Shown here: in pieces, positions 1 through 7,006 of the stretch | Layout of the letters: each line of letters opens with the position of its first letter | Position numbering within the stretch: position 1 is the first letter of the stretch | Assembly: GCA_009925955.1 (NCBI GenBank) | Contig: RFPX01000006.1 | Location: 1 to 18,304, forward strand | Origin: Betaproteobacteria bacterium | GTDB lineage: Bacteria; Pseudomonadota; Gammaproteobacteria; Burkholderiales; Burkholderiaceae_C | DNA length: 18,304 bases | Direction: 5' to 3' | Notes under the pieces: generated by a model | The model's input: the letters and a program-made list of their open reading frames with translations, nothing else | Told to the model about the DNA's origin: nothing | Databases searched by the model: none | Made by a program: the position numbers and the translations under genes

Positions 1-551
1 GACTTGGGCGCATCGTCGCTGGTGCCGATGATGCGGATCTGGCGCTCCTTGAGCTCACCCAGGGTCCGCGCCAGGTTCACGACCATAAAGTAGGGCACGG
101 TTTCAGCCGCGCCGCTGGCCACCTTGGCCACGGTGGCGTTGATGCCCACCGCATGATCGCGCGGCGCAATGACGGCCTGCGCACCGGCACCATCGGCCAC
201 GCGCAGGCAGGCACCCAGGTTGTGCGGATCCGTCACGCCATCGAGCACGAGCAGCAAGGGGGTGCCTCCGCGGGAGTGCACCTCGTCCAGGTGGTCATCG
301 ATTGAGTGTTGCGCCTTCATCGGCTTGACCCGCGCCACCACACCCTGATGCGGCGCCCGCCCGGCCAGTTGCGCCAGGCCAGCTGCATCGCTGTCCACCA
401 GCTTCACACCGGCCTCGTGCGCACGCTGCAGCAGACCGCGCATACGGCCGTCGCGGCGCTGCACATCGTGGTGCAGCTCCAGCACCGACTCGGGCGCCGT
501 CTTGAGCCGCACCGTGACCGCGTGAAAACCAAAGAGAATCTTGTTGTTCAT
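1..551 (-). CDS. rlmB: 23S rRNA (guanosine-2'-O-)-methyltransferase RlmB, partial (C-terminus outside window)
   Basis: SpoU/TrmH-family (SPOUT) methyltransferase that, by family knowledge, 2'-O-methylates a guanosine in 23S rRNA (G2251 in E. coli) using S-adenosylmethionine. The reading frame starts with ATG at 551 (MNNKILFGFHAV) and runs off the left edge after about 183 codons. E. coli RlmB has about 243 residues, so roughly the last 60 are missing. Visible parts are the N-terminal L30e-like substrate-binding domain (HQGVVARV near residue 80) and SPOUT motif 1 (LDGVTDPHNLGACLRVADG). Motifs 2 and 3, which form the knot and bind AdoMet, should lie beyond base 1. The start lies 29 bases after the stop of the DUF1624 gene, so the two may be co-transcribed. 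There is no clear Shine-Dalgarno sequence. The family call is firm, and the exact target guanosine is inferred by homology. Confidence 0.93.
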   Translation of the reverse strand, partial: MNNKILFGFHAVTVRLKTAPESVLELHHDVQRRDGRMRGLLQRAHEAGVKLVDSDAAGLAQLAGRAPHQGVVARVKPMKAQHSIDDHLDEVHSRGGTPLLLVLDGVTDPHNLGACLRVADGAGAQAVIAPRDHAVGINATVAKVASGAAETVPYFMVVNLARTLGELKERQIRIIGTSDDAPK

Positions 552-580
552 CGGCCGATTGTCGCTTCGGCCGCAGCCCT

Positions 581-1291
581 TTAGCGGCTGACCAGCAGCA
601 GCACGCCCCAAAACAGCGGCTGGTGCAGCATGTACACGCTCAGGGGCCACCGGCCCAGAACCGCCAAGGTGTGGGTGAGCGCGTGAGGGGGCAGGCGCAG
701 CCGCTGCAGGTGCGGCCCCAGGGCCAAGCCCGCCCACACCAGGCCCATCCACGGCAGCAGCGGGGCATAGTCTTCGGTGACCGGCTTGTGGGTAACCAAA
801 CCCACACCGTTGAGCCAGCGGTTGTCGAACACCGGGTGTTGCCAAAGGTGAGGGGCCAGCAGGGCCAACAGCGCCAAGCCCATCAGCACGCGACGGGGCC
901 AGGCTGCCGTCAAGCGTGCCAGCAGCACCATCAGCGCCAGGCCGTGCAGCACGCCAAAGCTGATCCAACTCCCGGGAAAGACGAACCAGGTGGCCAGGGA
1001 CACCAAGGCCGCGCACGCGGCCACCTGGGCCCACCGGCGCCAAAAACGCCCCCAGGGCAGGCCCTGCGCCTGCGCCAGGGCCTGTGAAGCCCCCGCGCAG
1101 AACATGAACAAGCTGACGATGCACACGCGCTGCCAGGTCCAAAAGGGATCCGACAGGAACCGCTGGCGCGGCTCCAACCAACCAAAGTGGTTGAGGTCGT
1201 AGCACAGGTGAAACAGCAGCATCCACACGATGGCCACGCCGCGCAGGGCGTCCAGGCTCAAGGAGCGTGCGTCAGCAGAAGGCTGGTCCAT
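581..1291 (-). CDS. DUF1624 / heparan-alpha-glucosaminide N-acetyltransferase-like integral membrane protein
   Basis: Multi-pass inner-membrane protein of the DUF1624 family, related to the catalytic region of heparan-alpha-glucosaminide N-acetyltransferase and other acyltransferases. The visible hallmarks are the N-terminal SLDALRGVAIVWMLLFH, an early His-rich turn (FHLCYDLNHFG), the central EDYAPLLPWMGLVWAGLALG segment, and the C-terminal SVYMLHQPLFWG. Several hydrophobic segments alternate with short Arg-rich loops. The acyl donor and acceptor of bacterial members are largely unknown, so no substrate is assigned. The start is ambiguous. ATG at 1291 gives about 236 residues, while an in-frame GTG at 1306 would add five (MSNSV). 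Neither has a good ribosome site, and ATG is preferred. The gene ends 29 bases before rlmB on the same strand and diverges from the thioesterase gene across a short 75-base gap. Confidence 0.82.
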   Translation of the reverse strand: MDQPSADARSLSLDALRGVAIVWMLLFHLCYDLNHFGWLEPRQRFLSDPFWTWQRVCIVSLFMFCAGASQALAQAQGLPWGRFWRRWAQVAACAALVSLATWFVFPGSWISFGVLHGLALMVLLARLTAAWPRRVLMGLALLALLAPHLWQHPVFDNRWLNGVGLVTHKPVTEDYAPLLPWMGLVWAGLALGPHLQRLRLPPHALTHTLAVLGRWPLSVYMLHQPLFWGVLLLVSR

Positions 1292-1366
1292 CACCGAATT
1301 GGACACCAGTTGCGGCCGACAACGGCCACCGTGCAGCGACCGGGCCAGGGGCTACCATCCAGGCCC

Positions 1367-1858
1367 ATGAGTACCCCGCCCAGCACGCGCCGCAGCCCGG
1401 ACGAACAACTTCTGTTGGAGGCGGCTATTCGCCGCCTGACGCAAGAGCAGATCGCCTTCAACCAGGTCTTGGGCATGAAGCTGCACGAGTACAGCGGGCC
1501 CAACGGCACGGTGTGCCGTTTCGAGATGCGCCCCGACCTCGTGGGCCACTACCTGTACGGTCGCTTGCACGGCGGTGTCACCTCGGCCGTGCTGGACGCG
1601 ACCGCCGGGATTGCACTGATGGTGGCCATCGGCGAAAAGTTCGCGCATGAAACCGCCGACCAGGTGATGCACCGGTTTGCCAAGATGGGCACGATCGACA
1701 TGCGCATCGACTACCTACGCCCCGGCCTGGGCCAGCACTTCTTCGCACAGGCCATCGTCACCCGCCTGGGCGGGCGCATCGGCTCCACCCAGATGCGCCT
1801 GGTCAACGACCAAGGCACCCTCATCGCCACCGGCGCCGGCGCCTACGTCATTGCCTGA
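1367..1858 (+). CDS. PaaI-family hotdog-fold thioesterase
   Basis: Predicted acyl-CoA thioesterase of 163 residues with a single hotdog domain. The PaaI/4HBT signature is visible as LHGGVTSAVLDATAGIA, with His68-Gly-Gly and Asp77 in the expected spacing. The C-terminal strand pair (MRIDYLRPGLGQHFFAQA, then a TGAGAYVIA ending) is typical of the group. The substrate cannot be told from sequence: members hydrolyse phenylacetyl-CoA intermediates, hydroxybenzoyl-CoA or medium-chain acyl-CoAs. The start at ATG 1367 (MSTPPSTRRSPDEQ) is chosen because the open frame upstream, back to 1187, lies inside the divergent DUF1624 gene and has low-complexity, non-family sequence. The gene stands alone and is followed 3 bases after its stop by a hairpin with a T run, facing murB. 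Confidence 0.85.
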   Translation: MSTPPSTRRSPDEQLLLEAAIRRLTQEQIAFNQVLGMKLHEYSGPNGTVCRFEMRPDLVGHYLYGRLHGGVTSAVLDATAGIALMVAIGEKFAHETADQVMHRFAKMGTIDMRIDYLRPGLGQHFFAQAIVTRLGGRIGSTQMRLVNDQGTLIATGAGAYVIA

Positions 1859-1861
1859 GCA

Positions 1862-1891
1862 GACTCCAAAAATGGGGTCGGAGTCGTTTTT
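1862..1891 (+). terminator. Hairpin with T run between convergent thioesterase and murB genes
   Basis: A perfect 6-base stem, GACTCC (1862-1867) and GGAGTC (1880-1885), encloses a 12-base loop (AAAAATGGGGTC). It is followed by GTTTTT at 1886-1891. This fits a Rho-independent terminator for the thioesterase gene, whose stop is at 1858. The T run ends just before the murB stop codon at 1893-1895. On the murB strand the stem is not followed by a T run, so efficient termination is predicted in one direction only. The short stem and long loop make it weaker than classical terminators. Confidence 0.55.
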
Positions 1892-1892
1892 C

Positions 1893-2978
1893 TCAGACCA
1901 CGACGGGTTCGGGCTCTAGCCGGATGCCAAAGCGTTCGTAGACGCTGGCTTGGATGGCGCGTGCCAAGGTGAGGACTTCGGCGCCGGTGGCACCGCCTCG
2001 GTTCACCAGCACCAGGGCTTGCTTCTCGTAAACGCCGGCGCGGCCCACGCTGCGGCCCTTCCAGCCGCAGGCGTCGATCAGCCAACCGGCGGCCAGCTTC
2101 ACCGTGCCGTCTTCCAAGGGGTAGTGCACGATGGCCGGGTCGCGCGCAATGATGTCTCGGCATTGCTCGGCGCTGACCACGGGGTTCTTGAAGAAGCTGC
2201 CCGCGTTGCCCAAGACGGCGGGGTCGGGCAACTTGGCGCGCCGGATGGCGCACACCCAGTCAAAGACCTGTTGCGCCGAGGGCTCACGCACCCCCGTGTC
2301 TTCCATCCGCTTTTGCAGGTCCAGGTAGCCCAGCACCGGCTGCCAGGGCCGGGGCAAACGCAGCCGCACCCGGGTGATCACGCTCTTGCCGGCCAAGCCG
2401 CCAAAGCCGCTGTGTTTGAAGACGCTGTCGCGGTAGCCAAAGGCACAGGCCCGCGCATCCAACTCCACCGTGCGCCCAGTGATCAGGTCCACCGCCACCA
2501 GGGAGTGGAATCGGTCCTTCAACTCCACCCCATAGGCGCCAATGTTCTGCACAGGGGCAGCCCCCACCGTGCCCGGGATCAGGGCCATGTTTTCCAGGCC
2601 GCCCAGGCCCTGCTCCAAGGTCCAGCACACCAGGGCATGCCAGTCCACGCCCGCGCCGGCCTCCACGACCACGGCCTGTGCATCTTCGTGCACCACCCGC
2701 AGGCCCGGCACCTCCACCTTGATGACCAGCGGTGAGGGGTCGCGCGTGAACACGAGGTTGCTGCCCCCGCCCAACACCATCTTGGGCGCCAGGCCCCAGT
2801 GCGGATGGTCCACCACCCGGCGCACAGCGGCTTCGCTGTCCACCCGCACCAGGTTCGCGGCTGTGGCCGGCAGCCCCAAGGTGTTCAGGCCGCGCAGGCT
2901 CACACCCTCTTCAACCATGAGGGCTGGGCTCGGTTTCCCGGCGGAACCAGGCCCGGTGGGCGGCGCGGAGGCAGGCAT
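1893..2978 (-). CDS. murB: UDP-N-acetylmuramate dehydrogenase (UDP-N-acetylenolpyruvoylglucosamine reductase) MurB
   Basis: FAD enzyme that reduces UDP-GlcNAc-enolpyruvate with NADPH to UDP-N-acetylmuramate, the second committed step of peptidoglycan precursor synthesis in the cytoplasm. It has 361 residues. The FAD-binding domain shows GGGSNLVF and IPGTVGAAPVQNIGAYG. The substrate residues Tyr-Arg appear in FGYRDSVFK, the catalytic serine is Ser261 in NAGSFFKNP, and the conserved late glutamate is Glu357 in LEPEP. The layout matches type I MurB (E. coli 342 residues), with a short Pro-rich N-terminal extension. ATG 2978 is chosen because AGGGGA lies 10 bases upstream. A second Met at 2918, right before EEGVSLRGLNTLG, is also possible. 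The in-frame extension back to 3089 overlaps yajQ on the other strand and is rejected. The gene is divergent from yajQ across 48 bases. Confidence 0.96.
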   Translation of the reverse strand: MPASAPPTGPGSAGKPSPALMVEEGVSLRGLNTLGLPATAANLVRVDSEAAVRRVVDHPHWGLAPKMVLGGGSNLVFTRDPSPLVIKVEVPGLRVVHEDAQAVVVEAGAGVDWHALVCWTLEQGLGGLENMALIPGTVGAAPVQNIGAYGVELKDRFHSLVAVDLITGRTVELDARACAFGYRDSVFKHSGFGGLAGKSVITRVRLRLPRPWQPVLGYLDLQKRMEDTGVREPSAQQVFDWVCAIRRAKLPDPAVLGNAGSFFKNPVVSAEQCRDIIARDPAIVHYPLEDGTVKLAAGWLIDACGWKGRSVGRAGVYEKQALVLVNRGGATGAEVLTLARAIQASVYERFGIRLEPEPVVV

Positions 2979-3026
2979 GGCAAAATTTTCCCCTAGAAAA
3001 CAAGCAGCCCAGGGCCTTTTCGAATC

Positions 3027-3527
3027 ATGCCGAGCTTTGATGTGGTCGTTGAACCCAACCTGGTCGAGGTGCGCAACGCCGTGGACCAAAGCAACAAGGA
3101 AATCGGCACGCGCTTTGATTTCAAGGGCAGCGATGCCCGTATCGAGCTGTCAGACAAGGGCAGCAACAAGGAACTCACCCTGTTTGCCGACAGCGATTTC
3201 CAGCTGCAACAGATCAAGGACATCCTGCTGGCCAAGCTGACCAAGCGCAGCGTGGACATTCGCTTCTTGGACGACAGCGCCAAGCCCGAGAAGATCGGCG
3301 GTGACAAACTCAAACAACTGGTCAAGATCAAGACCGGTATCGAGTCGGATCTGGGCAAGAAGATCCAAAGCCTGATCAAGCAGAGCAAGATCAAGGTGCA
3401 GGCGGCCATTCAAGGCGACTCGGTGCGGGTGAGCGGCGCCAAGCGCGACGACCTCCAGGCGGCCATTGCCCTGCTCAAGAAGGACGTGAGCGACGCGCCA
3501 CTGACCTTCAACAACTTCCGCGACTGA
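3027..3527 (+). CDS. yajQ: YajQ family nucleotide / cyclic-di-GMP-binding protein
   Basis: Small cytoplasmic protein of 166 residues, the usual family length of about 160-165 (formerly DUF520). The N-terminus MPSFDVVVEPNLVEVRNAVDQ and the segment TRFDFKGSDA are diagnostic. The body is rich in Lys and Asp and ends ALLKKDVSDAPLTFNNFRD. Family members form two RRM-like ferredoxin folds that bind nucleotides or RNA, and the Xanthomonas homologue binds cyclic-di-GMP and acts with a transcription regulator. That role is not shown here. The start at ATG 3027 gives the canonical N-terminus, although no strong Shine-Dalgarno sequence is seen. The next gene begins one base after the stop, so translation may be coupled. 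Confidence 0.94.
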   Translation: MPSFDVVVEPNLVEVRNAVDQSNKEIGTRFDFKGSDARIELSDKGSNKELTLFADSDFQLQQIKDILLAKLTKRSVDIRFLDDSAKPEKIGGDKLKQLVKIKTGIESDLGKKIQSLIKQSKIKVQAAIQGDSVRVSGAKRDDLQAAIALLKKDVSDAPLTFNNFRD

Positions 3528-3528
3528 T

Positions 3529-4314
3529 TTGACCCTTCTCTACATCATCCTGGCCACCGGTTTGGGCGGCCTGTTGTCGGTGTTGGCTGCCGCCAGCCTC
3601 ACCACACATGTGCTGGGGCGCATCGTGCACAGCCTGGTGAGCCTGTCCGCCGGCGTGCTGCTGGGCACGGCCTTGCTCAATGTGCTGCCCGAAGCCTTCG
3701 AGTCGGCACAGGCCCCCACGCACGAGCTCTTCATCACGCTGCTGGGTGGTCTGCTGTTCTTCTTCCTGCTTGAAAAGGCCGAGCTGTACCGCCACAGCCA
3801 CCACCACGAGGGCGACCATCCGCACCACGATCACCACCATGGCTTCGATGCAGAGCAGGCCGGTGCAGGCGGTTGGTCGGTGCTCCTGGGCGACAGCATC
3901 CACAACTTCGTGGACGGCGTCATCATTGCTGCGGCTTTTCTGACCGACGTAAAACTGGGCGTGGTGACCACCCTGGCCATCGTGGCACATGAAATCCCGC
4001 AGGAAATCGGCGACTTCATCGTGCTGCTCAATGCGGGCTTCTCGCGCGCCAAGGCCCTGCTGTTCAACGCGCTGTCAGGCCTGGCTGCGGTGGCCGGCGG
4101 CCTGGTCGGCTACTTCGCCGTGGGGGGCCTGAAACAGGTCTTCCCCTACCTGCTCGTGGTGGCGGCCAGCAGTTTCATCTATGTGGCCGTGGCCGACCTG
4201 CTGCCGCAGATGCAGCGCCGCCTGGCCTTCCGCGAAACCCTGCACCAGGTGCTGTGGTTGGCCGCAGGCTTGGCGCTGGTGCTGCTGGCCGGGGAAGTGC
4301 TGCACGCGCACTGA
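3529..4314 (+). CDS. ZIP family divalent metal transporter
   Basis: Integral inner-membrane transporter of the ZIP (Zrt/Irt-like) family, 261 residues, predicted to take up Zn2+, Fe2+ or a related ion. The first membrane segments (YIILATGLGGLLSVLAAASL; SLSAGVLLGTALLNVLPEA) precede a His-rich cytoplasmic loop at residues 89-104 with 10 His in 16 positions. The metal-site helices follow: HNFVDG (125-130) in TM4 and HEIPQEIGD (154-162) in TM5, both diagnostic. The start appears to be TTG at 3529, because no in-frame ATG gives a complete first helix. It lies one base after the yajQ stop, with no clear Shine-Dalgarno sequence. The metal specificity cannot be decided from sequence. The 64 bases to the convergent usp gene hold only a GC stem without a T run. 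Confidence 0.92.
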   Translation: MTLLYIILATGLGGLLSVLAAASLTTHVLGRIVHSLVSLSAGVLLGTALLNVLPEAFESAQAPTHELFITLLGGLLFFFLLEKAELYRHSHHHEGDHPHHDHHHGFDAEQAGAGGWSVLLGDSIHNFVDGVIIAAAFLTDVKLGVVTTLAIVAHEIPQEIGDFIVLLNAGFSRAKALLFNALSGLAAVAGGLVGYFAVGGLKQVFPYLLVVAASSFIYVAVADLLPQMQRRLAFRETLHQVLWLAAGLALVLLAGEVLHAH

Positions 4315-4378
4315 ACAGGCGTTCAGCGCGCTGCCGCGCAGGCAGGCACACCGGGGTACAGCCGGGCCTGCAGGTGCT

Positions 4379-4813
4379 TCACTTCACCACCAGCACGGGT
4401 ACCGCGCTGTGCAGCAGCACCCGCTGGGTTTCGCTACCCAGCAAGAGCGCAGCCACGCCGCGACGGCCATGAGAGGCCATCACGATCAGGTCGCAGCCCT
4501 TGGACTTGGCGTGGTCCAGGATCGCTTCCCACGGATGCAAGGACTCCACGGTGTAGCCGCTGCAGGCCACTTGCTGCTCGCGCGCGGCTTCCACCACGGC
4601 ACTCACCCGTTGGCGCGCCACCTTTTCCTGCGCTTCATAAAACTCCTGCGGTGCAATGGGCTGCACCTCGCTGATGGCACTGTATGGAAAGGGCTCTTTG
4701 ACCGAGATGGCGAACAGCTGCGCGTCCAGACGGCGGGCCAAGCTGACGGCCGTCTGCACGGCCTTGCGTGTGATGTCGGATCCGTCGGTGGGCACCAGAA
4801 TTCGGCTGTACAT
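4379..4813 (-). CDS. Universal stress protein (UspA family)
   Basis: Single-domain universal stress protein of 144 residues with a Rossmann-like alpha/beta fold. The N-terminal strand MYSRILVPTDGSD supplies the Asp typical of ATP-binding members. The C-terminal nucleotide-binding loop MASHGRRGVAALLLGSETQRVL resembles G-2x-G-9x-G(S/T), with Ala replacing the first Gly, and the protein ends VPVLVVK. It is therefore probably an ATP-binding type rather than a UspA-like non-binder. AGGAG lies about 8 bases before the ATG at 4813, which fixes the start. The gene lies 116 bases downstream of the sulfurtransferase on the same strand, and that gap contains a predicted FNR-type promoter. Induction under oxygen limitation is therefore inferred. 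The exact partner or role is unknown. Confidence 0.93.
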   Translation of the reverse strand: MYSRILVPTDGSDITRKAVQTAVSLARRLDAQLFAISVKEPFPYSAISEVQPIAPQEFYEAQEKVARQRVSAVVEAAREQQVACSGYTVESLHPWEAILDHAKSKGCDLIVMASHGRRGVAALLLGSETQRVLLHSAVPVLVVK

Positions 4814-4858
4814 GGGGGCACTCCTGCCGGGTGTAGCGGCGTTGATGGGGACCCCCCA

Positions 4859-4901
4859 GTATCAAAGCACCAGGGGCCTGCCGGGCTTGCCCCAGATCAA
4901 G
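4859..4901 (-). promoter_or_regulatory. Predicted FNR/ANR-type box and -10 element upstream of the universal stress gene
   Basis: On the minus strand, bases 4901-4886 read CTTGATCTGGGGCAAG: TTGAT-N4-GGCAA against the FNR consensus TTGAT-N4-ATCAA, with one perfect half and one matching 3 of 5. A -10-like GATACT lies at 4864-4859. A start about 7 bases beyond it would be near 4852, putting the box centre (4893.5) 41.5 bases upstream, the spacing of class II FNR/CRP-activated promoters. The leader would be about 39 bases and contains AGGAG. The -35 region is otherwise poor, as expected for an activated promoter. This is a prediction by eye. Confidence 0.5.
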
Positions 4902-4929
4902 CCAGGGCCACGGCGGGGGGCAACGCCGC

Positions 4930-5787
4930 TCAGCCCAGGGCCACTGGCCGGCTGGGATCGGCCGACCACTCGCTCCAGGATCCGGGGTACAGCACCCCCT
5001 CGCCCAGCCCCGCATGGGCCAAGGCCAGGAGGTTGTGACAGGCGGTCACGCCAGAGCCGCACTGGTGCACCACCGGCGCGCCAGGCTGCAGCAGGGGCAG
5101 CCAGTCCTCGCGCAGGGCCTGCACCGGCTTGAAGCGGCCATCGGGCTGGAGGTTGTGTTTGAAAAAGCGGTTCACCGCCCCGGGGATGTGGCCCGCACGT
5201 GTGTCCAGGGGTTCCGTTTCTCCCCGGTAGCGCTCACCGGCGCGCGCGTCCACCAGGCTCACGCGGCCCAAGCGCTGCAGCAGCTCGTCCGCGGTGACGG
5301 TGTCCATTCCCGGTGCCTGGTCGGGATAGTCGGCCACGGAAGCAGCGGTCGGCACGGTCACATCCAGGGCACCACCATCGGCCACCCAAGCCGCCTTGCC
5401 CCCATCCAGCACCGCCACACGGTGGTGGCCCATCCAGCGCAGCATCCACCACGCGCGTGCCGCGTAGCAGCCGCCCTGGTCGTCATAGGCCACCACCGCT
5501 GTGTTGGGCGTGATGCCCCACTGCGCCAGGCGCTGCGCCCATTGCGCCCGCGTCGGCAAAGGGTGGCGCCCCCCGTCCACCGGCCCACGGGCCGACTTGG
5601 CGGCGCTCAGGTCGCGGTCCAGGTGCGCATAAAACGCCCCTGGCAGGTGCCCAGCGGCGTAGGCCCGCTCGCCGGCTTGGGTATCGAACAAATCGAATCC
5701 GCAGTCCAAGACCCGCACCGAGGAGGCTGTCCCCGCCGGTGCAGCCAACAGCCCGCGCAAAGCGGCCACGTCGATCAACGGCCCCAT
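4930..5787 (-). CDS. sseA: 3-mercaptopyruvate / thiosulfate sulfurtransferase (tandem rhodanese)
   Basis: Sulfurtransferase of 285 residues with two rhodanese domains, about 1-145 and 155-285. The first is the inactive regulatory copy (LDCGFDLFDTQAGERAYAAGHLPGA). The second carries the catalytic Cys243 in CGSGVTACH. A CGSGVTA loop is typical of 3-mercaptopyruvate sulfurtransferases, while classical thiosulfate rhodaneses carry charged CRKGVT-type loops. The likely reaction is sulfur transfer from 3-mercaptopyruvate to a thiol or cyanide acceptor. Other conserved pieces are DDQGGCYAARAWWMLRWMGH and the C-terminal YPGSWSEWSADPSRPVA. The ATG at 5787 lies 4 bases after the Rieske oxygenase stop, so they almost certainly share a transcript. 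The symbol is given by similarity to E. coli SseA, and cysteine catabolism or sulfide supply is inferred. Confidence 0.9.
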   Translation of the reverse strand: MGPLIDVAALRGLLAAPAGTASSVRVLDCGFDLFDTQAGERAYAAGHLPGAFYAHLDRDLSAAKSARGPVDGGRHPLPTRAQWAQRLAQWGITPNTAVVAYDDQGGCYAARAWWMLRWMGHHRVAVLDGGKAAWVADGGALDVTVPTAASVADYPDQAPGMDTVTADELLQRLGRVSLVDARAGERYRGETEPLDTRAGHIPGAVNRFFKHNLQPDGRFKPVQALREDWLPLLQPGAPVVHQCGSGVTACHNLLALAHAGLGEGVLYPGSWSEWSADPSRPVALG

Positions 5788-5791
5788 CGCG

Positions 5792-6913
5792 TCAGCCCAA
5801 CTGCGGCGCGGCCTTCATGGCCTGCCGGTACCACTCATGGAAATGCTGCATGCCGTCTTCCATCGGGCTCTGGTAGGGGCCCACCTCATCGTCGCCCCGC
5901 TCCATCAGCGCGCGCCGACCGGCGTCCATGCGCAGCGCGATCTCATCGTCTTCCACGCAGGTTTCCATGTAGGCCGCCTGCTCGGCTTCCACGAATTCGC
6001 GCTCGAACGCAGCAATCTCCTCGGGGTAGAAAAACTCCACCACGTTGAGTGTCTTCTGCGGGCCCTTCGGAATGAGGTGGCTGACCACCAGCACGTGCGG
6101 GTACCACTCCACCATCAGCGTGGGGAAGTAGGTCAGCCAGATCGCGCCATGCGCCGGCGGCTCACCATTGCGGTACTTCAGCACCGCATCGTGCCAGCGC
6201 TGATAGACAGGCGAGCCGGGTTTTTCCAAGGCCTTGTGCACGCCCACCGTCTGCACGCTGTGGTGCGGCCCAAACTCCCATCGCAGGTCTTCACAGGTCA
6301 CGAAGGCGCCCAAACCCGGGTGGAAGGGACCCACGTGGTAGTCCTCCAGATAGACCTCAATGAAGGTCTTCCAGTTGTAATTGCACTCGTGCACCTGCAC
6401 CTTGTCCAGGACGTAGCCGCTGAAGTCCAACTCGTGCTGCGGCCCAAGGCGCGCCAACTCAGCGGCCACCTGGCGGTCGCCGGCCTCGAACACGAGGCCA
6501 TTCCAGGTTTGCACCGGATAGTTGCGCAGGTTCAGGCAAGGGTCATCGGCAAAGTGCGGGGCGCCCACGAGTTGGCCGTGCAGGTCGTAGGTCCAGCGGT
6601 GCAAGGGACACACCACGTGTTGCCGGGTGTGGCCACGGCCCTTGAGCATCACGGCCTGGCGGTGCCGACAGACGTTGGAGATCAGTTCCACCCCGCTGCG
6701 GGTGCGCACCAAGGCCCTGCCCTCGCCCTCGCCGGGCAAGGCAAAGTAGTCACCCACCTCGGGCACGGCCAGTTCATGGCCGACATAGCGGGGCGAGCCA
6801 TCGAAGATCAGCCGCTGTTCCTCCTGGAACAACGCCTCGCTGAAATAAGACGAAACCGAGAGTTGAGAGCGGCTGCGCTCCAGGGCTTCCAGCCCAATGC
6901 TCAGGTCCGACAT
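5792..6913 (-). CDS. Rieske (2Fe-2S) aromatic ring-hydroxylating-type oxygenase, alpha subunit
   Basis: Terminal oxygenase of 373 residues. The Rieske centre is C82-x-H84-x17-C102-x2-H105 (NVCRHRQA...VCPLHRWTYDLHG). The mononuclear iron site shows E190-D-Y-H193-x4-H198, with a carboxylate expected in the later acidic region (CVEDDEIALRM). The residue aligned with the Asp that bridges the two metal centres in naphthalene dioxygenase is Glu190. Carnitine and glycine-betaine type oxygenases also have Glu there. No reductase, ferredoxin or beta subunit is nearby, so electrons must come from a partner encoded elsewhere. The substrate is unknown. ATG 6913 (MSDLSIGLEALERSR) is preferred: GGAGG lies 13 bases upstream, and the in-frame extension to 6994 looks non-coding. 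The gene leads an operon with the sulfurtransferase, and a half-site cluster lies about 95 bases upstream. Confidence 0.9.
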   Translation of the reverse strand: MSDLSIGLEALERSRSQLSVSSYFSEALFQEEQRLIFDGSPRYVGHELAVPEVGDYFALPGEGEGRALVRTRSGVELISNVCRHRQAVMLKGRGHTRQHVVCPLHRWTYDLHGQLVGAPHFADDPCLNLRNYPVQTWNGLVFEAGDRQVAAELARLGPQHELDFSGYVLDKVQVHECNYNWKTFIEVYLEDYHVGPFHPGLGAFVTCEDLRWEFGPHHSVQTVGVHKALEKPGSPVYQRWHDAVLKYRNGEPPAHGAIWLTYFPTLMVEWYPHVLVVSHLIPKGPQKTLNVVEFFYPEEIAAFEREFVEAEQAAYMETCVEDDEIALRMDAGRRALMERGDDEVGPYQSPMEDGMQHFHEWYRQAMKAAPQLG

Positions 6914-7006
6914 GATCCCCGGGGAACCTCCGTAAACAGGATGGGTTGCAGGATGCAAAAGGGGACGGGATTCTACCCACGGCCGTCTGCCCATAGGCGT
7001 ATGATG

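Noticed and set aside
1187..1366. 60-codon N-terminal extension of the thioesterase
   Set aside because: It overlaps the divergent DUF1624 gene and has no hotdog-family sequence; ATG 1367 gives a normal-length protein.
2979..3089. In-frame 37-codon extension of murB
   Set aside because: It runs into yajQ on the opposite strand; ATG 2978 has a ribosome site (AGGGGA) at suitable distance.
4326..4339. GCGCG-CTGC-CGCGC stem between the ZIP and usp genes as a terminator
   Set aside because: No T run follows on either strand, and such GC stems are frequent by chance at this base composition.
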